From positions 1 through 6,495 of the forward strand of contig JABSPC010000441.1 in the NCBI GenBank assembly GCA_013215515.1: a DNA stretch of 6,495 bases. Reading direction: 5' to 3'. Positions 1-5,208 of the stretch are shown piece by piece. This DNA is from Crocinitomicaceae bacterium (lineage in GTDB: Bacteria > Bacteroidota > Bacteroidia > Flavobacteriales_D > Crocinitomicaceae). The notes under the pieces were generated by a model that did not search any database, had not been told where the DNA came from, and saw nothing but the letters and a program-made list of their open reading frames with translations. The position numbers and the translations under genes were made by a program. Numbering within the stretch: position 1 is the first letter of the stretch; every line of letters starts with the position of its first letter.

Positions 1-1
1 A

Positions 2-181
2 AAACTGGTTGAGAGGCGTGCATTCATACTGCAACAAAGAGACTCTAATCAATATATTGAAGAGTATTTATTTCGGTTTAACCGATTGAATTTCAGAGAA
101 ACAATCCTAGAAAAACTTCTTTATAGAATGATTAAAGAAAAACCAATCACCTATCAGTCAATCAAATACTCTGCGATCTAA
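2..181 (+). CDS. IS1595/ISXO2-like transposase, C-terminal fragment (runs off the left edge)
   Basis: An open frame enters from the left edge and stops at TAA 179-181, giving the last 59 residues of a protein. They contain YIEEYLFRFNRLNFRE (about residues 18-33), then a hydrophobic and basic stretch LEKLLYRMIKEKP, then ITYQSIK. This order (a YL-x-E-F-x-FRFNRR-like block, an LL-containing helix, a tYk-like ending) is how the DDE transposases of the IS1595/ISXO2 group end. The catalytic DDE core would lie left of the window, so activity cannot be judged. The gene has no visible partner here and the following operon is unrelated. The family call rests on a short tail recognised from memory, so another protein is possible. 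Confidence 0.68.
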   Translation, partial: KLVERRAFILQQRDSNQYIEEYLFRFNRLNFRETILEKLLYRMIKEKPITYQSIKYSAI

Positions 182-182
182 A

Positions 183-193
183 GGGGGTAACCC
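183..193. repeat. Candidate right terminus of the IS1595-like element
   Basis: Two bases after the transposase stop lies GGGGGTAACCC, a nearly palindromic G/C-rich block in AT-rich surroundings. IS1595-family elements have their inverted repeat close after the transposase stop and duplicate about 8 AT-rich target bases. The next 8 bases (194-201, taattatt) would suit such a duplication. The matching left end lies outside the window, so this is inference only. Confidence 0.25.
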
Positions 194-211
194 TAATTAT
201 TTATATAATTA
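194..211. repeat. Short perfect inverted repeat (7-bp arms, 4-base loop)
   Basis: TAATTAT (194-200) and ATAATTA (205-211) are perfect reverse complements around the loop TTAT. The stem is all A/T and no T-run follows, so it would be a weak terminator at best. It lies directly after the suspected transposon end and may be part of the insertion target or simply AT-rich sequence. Confidence 0.4.
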
Positions 212-257
212 CATCCCTATACAGTGCCGATGGTCTAATATTCCTTCAAACATTTCA

Positions 258-289
258 TTTGATTTCCTGCCTTTTTTTTTGTATATTAT
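258..289 (+). promoter_or_regulatory. Possible Bacteroidota-type promoter for the hydrolase-FMO-epimerase operon
   Basis: A TTTG (258-261) is followed after 20 bases by TATATTAT (282-289). This partly fits the Bacteroidota sigma pattern TTTG - about 20 bases - TAnnTTTG: TA and TT match, the last two bases do not. It sits 27 bases before the ATG at 317. The sequence around it is T-rich, which makes chance matches likely. Confidence 0.25.
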
Positions 290-316
290 AGAAAGAGGTA
301 AATTTCTCTATCCCTG

Positions 317-1009
317 ATGAGAAGGGTAATAGGTGACACCTTATCCCAACTAAACCGAACCAAAATGGCGTTTACAATTTATTGTTTGGGTGGTCTTTTC
401 AAAGACGATCAGATCTTTCAGAATTTACATCCTGAAGGAGTCGAGCTCGTACATATAAAATACAATACGCCATTGAAGGACGAATCGCTCAGTCATTATT
501 CGAAACGCTTATTTGAGAAACTTCAACTTCCTGAAAAATACCAGTTGTTGGGCGTTTCATTTGGAGGAATGATAGCAACTGAGTTTTCTAAAATTCGCAC
601 GCCGGAAAAACTTTACCTCGTGTCTAGCGTATCTCAAACGACAGAAATTCCTTTAAAATTTAAAATTGCATTATTTCTTCGCTTGCACAAAATTATTCCT
701 AATGCAATCGTTAGGCATGAGAATTTCATTTCACGGTGTATCGCGGGTATCAAAAAAAAGAATGACCAGGAACGAATGACTCGATTGTTATCAAATGCAG
801 ATGCTGAATTTCTAAAATGGGGATTGGACAGTTTTTTTCGGTGGAAAAACACCTTGATTCCAAAGGCCATTCGAATTCACGGAACCAAAGACCGAATATT
901 TCCTTACACCGGAAATGTAGACCATCCAATTCAGGATGGTTCGCACTTTATTATGACCAACAGATCGGATGAGATAGCCAAAATACTTTCGTCTCACAAT
1001 CGACACTAA
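317..1009 (+). CDS. Alpha/beta-hydrolase fold protein
   Basis: A 230-residue protein with a recognisable hydrolase triad: nucleophile elbow GVSFGG (residues 79-84, Ser81), acid in GTKDRIFP (Asp192) and His210 in DGSHF. The N-terminal strand IYCLGGLF supplies an oxyanion-loop-like glycine pair. Residues about 105-185 would form the lid, which is basic and holds a KKK run. It has no signal peptide and so is probably cytoplasmic. The ATG at 365 (residue 17, MAFTIYCLGG) is an attractive alternative start: it lies just before the first core strand, has A-rich sequence upstream and gives 214 residues. Neither start has a clear ribosome site. It is the first gene of a rightward operon, 54 bp before the monooxygenase. 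The reaction is probably ester, thioester or lactone hydrolysis; the substrate cannot be read from sequence. Confidence 0.85.
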   Translation: MRRVIGDTLSQLNRTKMAFTIYCLGGLFKDDQIFQNLHPEGVELVHIKYNTPLKDESLSHYSKRLFEKLQLPEKYQLLGVSFGGMIATEFSKIRTPEKLYLVSSVSQTTEIPLKFKIALFLRLHKIIPNAIVRHENFISRCIAGIKKKNDQERMTRLLSNADAEFLKWGLDSFFRWKNTLIPKAIRIHGTKDRIFPYTGNVDHPIQDGSHFIMTNRSDEIAKILSSHNRH

Positions 1010-1063
1010 ACTTCGAAAATAGCAAATGCCGGTGTTGGCTTTAGTTACAATTTATAGCATTTA

Positions 1064-2356
1064 ATGCCTATGCAGGATAAGAAGTATGCGATCATCGGAG
1101 CAGGACCCTCAGGACTTTCATGTGCCAAGGTATTTTCCGACATGGGTATTTCTTTTCAAGGCTATGAAGCGTCGGAGTTTGTAGGTGGACTTTGGAACTT
1201 TAACAACCCACAAAGTGCACTTTACCCGAATGTACATGTGATCTCCTCAAAAAAGCGACTTGAGTTCAAACATTTTCCGATGCAGGATATTCAAGAAGAT
1301 TACCCACACCATACAAAAGTGTTTCAATACTTAAAGCAATACGCTGCACATTACGATCTCAATAAATCGTTCAGGTTCAACACCAGTATTAAACGTTTGG
1401 TACGGTTGCAATCCGAAGAATGGGAAATTGAATTGGAGAGTGGTGAAAAACATATTTATTCAGGAGTCATTATTGCTTCCGGTCTCTACTCCGCTCCGAG
1501 CTACCCTAAATTTGAAGATGTATTTTCAGGAGACATTATTCACTCAGGTACCATTAAAGAATACGATTCATTCAAAAATAAACGGGTATTAATTATTGGA
1601 GCGGGAAACAGTGGCTGCGACATTGCCTGCGATCTATCTCGGTTAAATGGATTGGTGGGTTTGAGTATGCGGCATGGGAATTATATCATCCCCAAATACC
1701 TCTTAGGAAAACCTGCAGACAGTACCTCCTTTGGCGCCAATTTGCCCATACGAATCAAGCAATTTATTCATGAAAAGTTTATAGGCATCGTTTCGGGAAA
1801 ATTTAAAAATTTTGGGCTTCAAAAACCACCGTACAGAATTTATGAAAAGCACCCCGTAATTAACTCTCAGCTTAGGTATCAAATTGGTCATGGACATATA
1901 AAAATACACCGTGAAGCGGTCAACTATGAAGGGAAAAGAGTCTTCTTTTCCGATGGAACATCCGATGAATTTGACACGCTAATTATGGCCACAGGATTTA
2001 AGTTAGAGTATTCTTTCATTGACAATGAGCACTTGAATTGGGAAGATGGATGCCCGCATTTGTTCCTCAATATTTTCAATAAATCCCGATTGAATTTATT
2101 CGTTATGGGATTGGTTAGCTCTGTTGGTTTAGGATGGGATGGAAGATACCAACAAGCCATGATCATTGGGAAATACCTGAACGCGAAAGAACACTCTAAG
2201 CTTACAGCAAGTAAATTCGAAGAACGAATGCAAAACTATCCGGACTTGAGCGGCGGTTACAAATACAAAGTTCCCGCGGGCGGCCAATACTATGTAAATA
2301 ACCGTGCCTATTTGAAATTGCTCAAAAAAGGAATCAAATTTCTATCCCATGGGTAA
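1064..2356 (+). CDS. Flavin-containing monooxygenase (class B, FMO-like)
   Basis: A 430-residue FAD- and NADPH-dependent monooxygenase. The FAD Rossmann motif GAGPSG is at residues 12-17, GGLWNF at 41-46, the FMO fingerprint F-x-G-x3-H-x5-Y from Phe154 to Tyr167 (FSGDIIHSGTIKEY), the NADPH Rossmann motif GAGNSG at 179-184, and the late ATGF at 309-312. Length and motif order match FMOs. Class B enzymes oxygenate N, S or carbonyl carbon through a C4a-(hydro)peroxyflavin. An unforced alignment of LYPNVHVISSKK with the equivalent animal FMO stretch puts Ile60 where those enzymes have Asn61. The start is ATG 1064, with ATG 1070 (MQDKKYAII) equally plausible. The gene overlaps the next one by 8 bp, which implies co-transcription. 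Substrate unknown. Confidence 0.92.
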   Translation: MPMQDKKYAIIGAGPSGLSCAKVFSDMGISFQGYEASEFVGGLWNFNNPQSALYPNVHVISSKKRLEFKHFPMQDIQEDYPHHTKVFQYLKQYAAHYDLNKSFRFNTSIKRLVRLQSEEWEIELESGEKHIYSGVIIASGLYSAPSYPKFEDVFSGDIIHSGTIKEYDSFKNKRVLIIGAGNSGCDIACDLSRLNGLVGLSMRHGNYIIPKYLLGKPADSTSFGANLPIRIKQFIHEKFIGIVSGKFKNFGLQKPPYRIYEKHPVINSQLRYQIGHGHIKIHREAVNYEGKRVFFSDGTSDEFDTLIMATGFKLEYSFIDNEHLNWEDGCPHLFLNIFNKSRLNLFVMGLVSSVGLGWDGRYQQAMIIGKYLNAKEHSKLTASKFEERMQNYPDLSGGYKYKVPAGGQYYVNNRAYLKLLKKGIKFLSHG

Positions 2357-3320
2357 TTCCAACAACATACAAATTGTAGTTACGGGTGGGGCTGGCAGTT
2401 TGGGGATTAAATTAATCGCCCAATTGCTAAAGCACTATCCCAAGGGTGGTATCCATTGCTTAGATGTTGGTGAATCCAGTATTCAAAACCCAAGGCTAAC
2501 TTCACATAGATTGGATATTCGATCCAGTAAGGTCCTAACTATAATGAAGGAAATACAGCCTCAAATTGTATTTCATTTGGTAGGAATTATGTCCAATAAA
2601 GAAATGACCGAAGCCGAAATTTACGACATTGAAATCAATGGGCTGCATAACGCATTGCAGGCTTCACTAGCAGCTGGTATCAACCACTTTATATTTGTTT
2701 CGAGCGGATCTGTTTACGGTTATAAAGCTGGTTTGCCTCGTTATATTCCGGAAAGTCAAGCACTGGAAAATGATCACATCATTACTTACGCAAAAAACAA
2801 AGTAGCTGCAGAAGGCGTCGCTAGTAAATTTTGTACAAAGCACATGCTAAACCTCACCATTTTCAGACCCTGTTCAATACTAGGGAAAAACTGTAACAAC
2901 GTTATATCGCGCTGGTTCGACCGAGATATAATTATCGGTTTGAAAGATACCATGATCCCCTTCTCCTTTGTTTGGGACGAAGATTTGGTACAATGCATGA
3001 TCGAATCTGTTGAACGTGAAATTTTCGGTTCATATAATGTTGCTGCCGAAGGATGGGTTACCATGGAAGAGATTGCCGAAATACAATCCAAACGATTCAT
3101 AACACTAAACCAAAAAGTACTCGGCAGAATTATTGGACTCTTGAACCGACTTTCAATAACGGAGTATAAAAGAGAACATTTAGACTTTATCAAATATCGC
3201 CCAGTATTAAACCGCAATAAACTTGATCGAATATTCGCGTACAAGTTTCAAAAAACGTCTAGAGAAACATTCGAATACTTTTTGAAATGGCATGGTATGC
3301 CCGTCGAAAACACGCAATAA
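2349..3320 (+). CDS. NAD-dependent epimerase/dehydratase-like extended SDR
   Basis: A 323-residue extended short-chain dehydrogenase/reductase. The NAD(P)-binding motif TGGAGSLG is at residues 12-19, an acidic residue at the end of the second strand (Asp39 in LDV) suggests NAD preference, and Asp56-Ile in LDIRS fits the adenine contact. The active-site serine region VSSGSVYG is at 117-124, with catalytic Tyr147 and Lys151 in YAKNK and FRPCSILG at 172-179, the usual RP element after the active site. Family members act on nucleotide sugars, flavonoids, sterols and related alcohols or ketones, so the substrate is open. The ATG overlaps the end of the monooxygenase gene (ATGGGTAA, 2349-2356), so translational coupling is likely. 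The C-terminal quarter (from about residue 245) is rich in basic residues and less typical of the sugar epimerases. Confidence 0.88.
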   Translation: MGNSNNIQIVVTGGAGSLGIKLIAQLLKHYPKGGIHCLDVGESSIQNPRLTSHRLDIRSSKVLTIMKEIQPQIVFHLVGIMSNKEMTEAEIYDIEINGLHNALQASLAAGINHFIFVSSGSVYGYKAGLPRYIPESQALENDHIITYAKNKVAAEGVASKFCTKHMLNLTIFRPCSILGKNCNNVISRWFDRDIIIGLKDTMIPFSFVWDEDLVQCMIESVEREIFGSYNVAAEGWVTMEEIAEIQSKRFITLNQKVLGRIIGLLNRLSITEYKREHLDFIKYRPVLNRNKLDRIFAYKFQKTSRETFEYFLKWHGMPVENTQ

Positions 3321-3323
3321 AAC
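3311..3323 (+). repeat. Left copy of a perfect 13-bp direct repeat
   Basis: CACGCAATAAAAC here recurs exactly at 3486-3498, with starts 175 bp apart. This copy includes the last codons and the TAA stop of the epimerase-like gene, so it is partly coding; the other copy is intergenic. Such a pair can mark a local duplication or the ends of an inserted unit. Confidence 0.7.
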
Positions 3324-3352
3324 TTAGGTTTAAGAGTCACCCGTTGACTTCT

Positions 3353-3407
3353 ATAGCCTCTGGCACCTGTTTCCTCTGCCGTGGCAGACTAGATTCTCGA
3401 AGGCTAT
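3353..3407 (+). other. Large stem-loop with internal hairpin, possible structured leader or trailer RNA
   Basis: ATAGCCT (3353-3359) pairs with AGGCTAT (3401-3407) in a perfect 7-bp stem. Its 41-base loop contains a second hairpin, TCTGC-CGTG-GCAGA (3375-3388). The region lies between the epimerase-like gene and the small hypothetical gene. No known riboswitch or small RNA is recognised. The stem shares bases 3404-3407 with the next hairpin, so the two cannot form together. Confidence 0.35.
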
Positions 3408-3432
3408 TCCTTCCCATCTCAATAGGGAATAG
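3404..3432 (+). other. Stem-loop competing with the preceding one
   Basis: CTATTCC (3404-3410) pairs with GGAATAG (3426-3432), and two more possible pairs (a T-G and a T-A) give about 9 bp around an 11-base loop. No T-run follows, so it is not a standard intrinsic terminator. It could be the alternative fold of an RNA switch, or a 3' stabilising stem for the upstream operon transcript. Confidence 0.35.
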
Positions 3433-3485
3433 ATAACTCAATTAATTTAGTTGTTTCAACAGGTTTAAAACGCTTCAACCGACCC

Positions 3486-3498
3486 CACGCAATAAAAC
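3486..3498 (+). repeat. Right copy of the 13-bp direct repeat
   Basis: CACGCAATAAAAC matches the left copy base for base. It lies 30 bases before the ATG of the small hypothetical gene. A further shared 8-mer, AGGTTTAA, occurs inside the bounded segment at 3326-3333 and 3461-3468, so sequence near both ends is partly repeated. Clear terminal inverted repeats are not seen. Confidence 0.7.
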
Positions 3499-3528
3499 CA
3501 TACATTGTAACCCTATAAACAATACATC

Positions 3529-3933
3529 ATGGAAGAAATCTACGTTAATCGACAAATAAGAGATACCTTAATAGATTTAGCGGTTGAAAACAAAACGATT
3601 ACCTTTTCTAGGTTGAATACGGCTTCAGATACCGGGTATGATTTTCGAGATCCTGAAGATCGGGAGGAATTTAATGATGATTTGGAAGCAATTTCATTGA
3701 GTGAAACAAAAAATGGTAGACCTCCATTAACGAGTTTGGTTCTGTATAAAGGGGGCTCAACTAGTAAACAAAATCTAGAAAGCTTTTATGACATGTGCGA
3801 AGAACTCTATGATTTATCACCAGAGACGACGAAGCCTAATGCTAAGTTCTTAAAAAGCCTGCAAGCCAAGTGTCATGAGTATTGGAAAGTTTCGGAAAAT
3901 TTCAGGGAGTTTGGACCGAAGAATAGGGGATAG
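3529..3933 (+). CDS. Small conserved-looking hypothetical protein with GRPxL(T/S)xLV motif
   Basis: A 134-residue soluble, acidic protein with no signal peptide or membrane segment. From memory its layout resembles an uncharacterised family of about 150 residues: an N-terminal helix and ITFSRLN (residues 24-30), a GYDFRDPEDR segment (36-45), an EAIS helix, the central GRPPLTSLVLYKGG (63-76), SFYDMCEELYDL (85-96), and a final helix with FLKSLQAKCHEYWK (107-120). The central motif probably forms a buried strand. No catalytic residues can be assigned and the function is unknown. The gene is separated from the upstream operon by 208 bp with structured sequence, so it probably has its own transcript. 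The start is the ATG of MEEIYVN; no ribosome site is evident, as is usual here. Confidence 0.72.
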   Translation: MEEIYVNRQIRDTLIDLAVENKTITFSRLNTASDTGYDFRDPEDREEFNDDLEAISLSETKNGRPPLTSLVLYKGGSTSKQNLESFYDMCEELYDLSPETTKPNAKFLKSLQAKCHEYWKVSENFREFGPKNRG

Positions 3934-3958
3934 ATTGTTGTCCCAAAAACTGTGATAG

Positions 3959-4174
3959 TTATGCCGCGAAATCGATATTGAGACTTACTTTCCTCGATGA
4001 AATTATTATCCTCGTTTTTTCTCCTTTTTTTTGATTCGGTTGATGGTTCTTTTTTCTCCAAGCCCTACTGATTTCAAAAAAATAGAGTGCTCCAATTAAA
4101 TTGTAAAGCCAAAATAGATTGAAGTCGAAATTTTTAGTCCAATTGTTTTTAGCTGTAACAGCATGTTCTTCACA
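3959..4174 (-). pseudogene. Possible remnant of a small membrane protein
   Basis: This 307-bp gap (3934-4240) holds no intact gene. On the minus strand a 71-residue frame runs from just after a stop (4175-4177) to the TAA at 3959-3961 without any ATG. Its first half reads like protein: acidic and polar residues, then a hydrophobic, aromatic segment (about residues 20-35, including FWLYNLIGALYFFEI), then a basic flank with SRAWRKK, consistent with one membrane helix and the positive-inside rule. The second half is low-complexity Lys/Gln/Asn, and its last part lies just beyond the upstream plus-strand gene. It lies downstream of the TonB-domain gene on the same strand. It may be a decayed 3' end of a gene or chance; no family is recognised. 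Confidence 0.25.
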
Positions 4175-4240
4175 TTAAAAAGAAGAAAGACTAAGACCAA
4201 TCCAGAACCTTGAGACCCTGTGGATGCTCTTATTCTTAAA

Positions 4241-5014
4241 CTAATCCAAATTAAATCTTACAGGTATATTATACCGAATGCGAACCGCCTCACCACTAAT
4301 CATTCCTGGTTTCCATTTCGGCATGGATTTCACTAATCGGATGGCTTCTTTACTTAATGCATCGTTAGGTGAGCGCATTACGGCAATATTGGACAATTCA
4401 CCCGTTTCTTCAACAATGAATTGAATATAAACTCTTCCTGAAATCGAGTCTTGAATGGCTGATTGCGGGTACTTAGTATTACGCGACATCCATTTATACA
4501 TTTCTTTTGCCCCACCAGGGAATTCAGCCTCTGGATCGGAAAAGTCATAGATCTCTCTTTCTCTTTTTACAGGTTCTGGTTCAGGGATTGGAGGGAGCTC
4601 TTGGGATAGAAGTGAATTCTTATCGATTATGTACTTCCCTTCATCCGATTGGCTTAGTATTAAACTGTACTCTCCTTGTGTTGTGCTGAGCCTTTCGAAT
4701 TCCCAGTTTTTTGAATCACACAGACGTGTTAACCCTTGCGTTTTCACTTTGAAGGCGAACCATAATGTTGGATCACGGAACTCTTCTGCCCATGCCAGCT
4801 CTGAGATTTCTATACGTTCATTCGGGGCTATTCTAAATGCCTTTGGACCTTTAGTCGGGAAACTTTTTTGATTTTTATTGTCCACCCAAATCCATACCGT
4901 GTCTGATGTTGAATTAAACACGAAGTGATGACTTTTGTAAACCATAAGGCATTCACCTTGAGCAAACGTTAATGTGGATGCCCCAAGGCTAAGTATTAAT
5001 AGAAAATAGTTCAT
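4241..5014 (-). CDS. Exported protein with C-terminal TonB domain (TonB_C)
   Basis: A 257-residue protein. Residues 1-19 form a signal peptide (Lys-free but with a hydrophobic core FLLILSLGAS and an AQ-G cleavage-like site). Residues about 20-135 are an unrecognised, beta-rich domain with Cys22 and Cys99, which could form a disulfide. A proline-rich linker PPIPEPEP is at 141-148. A TonB C-terminal domain is at about 160-257, with FPGGAKEMYKWM, the YPQSA block, GRVYIQFIVEETG, and the late MPKWKPG followed by IRYNIPVRF. In Bacteroidota such domains occur in TonB energy transducers and in many stand-alone periplasmic or membrane-linked proteins. Here no uncleaved N-terminal anchor is seen, so a classical ExbB/ExbD-coupled role is uncertain. 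It is divergent from the endonuclease gene across 194 bp. Confidence 0.85.
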   Translation of the reverse strand: MNYFLLILSLGASTLTFAQGECLMVYKSHHFVFNSTSDTVWIWVDNKNQKSFPTKGPKAFRIAPNERIEISELAWAEEFRDPTLWFAFKVKTQGLTRLCDSKNWEFERLSTTQGEYSLILSQSDEGKYIIDKNSLLSQELPPIPEPEPVKREREIYDFSDPEAEFPGGAKEMYKWMSRNTKYPQSAIQDSISGRVYIQFIVEETGELSNIAVMRSPNDALSKEAIRLVKSMPKWKPGMISGEAVRIRYNIPVRFNLD

Positions 5015-5165
5015 AAGTGGTGTTTAGTTTCTTTCCATTTCTTACAATAGTAATGCCATTTAATTGAGCGTGTGTTATTTCCCGATATTTGAGATTCACA
5101 CCTCAATATTAATGATCTTTTTTAGAAATTCAACTTTTAGAGTTTTCCAGATTTAAACGGCATTA

Positions 5166-5202
5166 TTTGCAATAATTATCCTCTCGTTTTTTAGTATCTT
5201 TA
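5166..5202 (+). promoter_or_regulatory. Bacteroidota-type promoter of the endonuclease gene
   Basis: TATCTTTA (5195-5202) matches the TAnnTTTG -7 box at seven of eight positions and stands 6 bases before the ATG. A TTTG (5166-5169) lies upstream, but the 25-base spacing is longer than the usual 19-21. If this box is used, transcription would begin at or next to the start codon, giving a leaderless or nearly leaderless mRNA. Confidence 0.45.
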
Positions 5203-5208
5203 ACACGA

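Noticed and set aside
1054..1071. Near-palindrome around the monooxygenase start codon (GCATT-T-AATGC)
   Set aside because: It could hide the ATG in a hairpin, but the stem is only 4-5 bp of mostly A/T with a bulge beyond, which is within chance for this sequence.
1064..2356. Specific assignment as trimethylamine monooxygenase or YUCCA-type enzyme
   Set aside because: Motifs support only the wider FMO class. The region around residues 53-70 differs from what I recall of both groups.
2786..3244. 152-codon open frame on the minus strand
   Set aside because: It lies wholly inside the epimerase-like gene, whose plus-strand frame carries all family motifs. The antisense product shows no recognisable domain.
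3321..3528. Possible integron attC site or tRNA-like gene in the structured spacer
   Set aside because: The core sites do not fit RYYYAAC/GTTRRRY in the required arrangement. No cloverleaf with a T-loop motif is present.
3873..4061. 62-codon minus-strand frame overlapping the small hypothetical gene
   Set aside because: The product is a Lys/Glu/Ser-rich start followed by the antisense of the plus-strand gene. The neighbouring minus-strand frame (3959-4174) looks more protein-like in the same stretch.
3997..4071. 24-codon plus-strand frame with a signal-peptide-like start (MKLLSSFFLLFF)
   Set aside because: The hydrophobic residues come from T-runs in a low-complexity stretch. The frame ends after 24 codons, and no protein continues in any nearby frame.
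4507..4871. Two plus-strand frames of 60 and 80 codons
   Set aside because: Both are opposite the TonB-domain gene, which has a clear signal peptide and domain structure. Neither product resembles a known protein.
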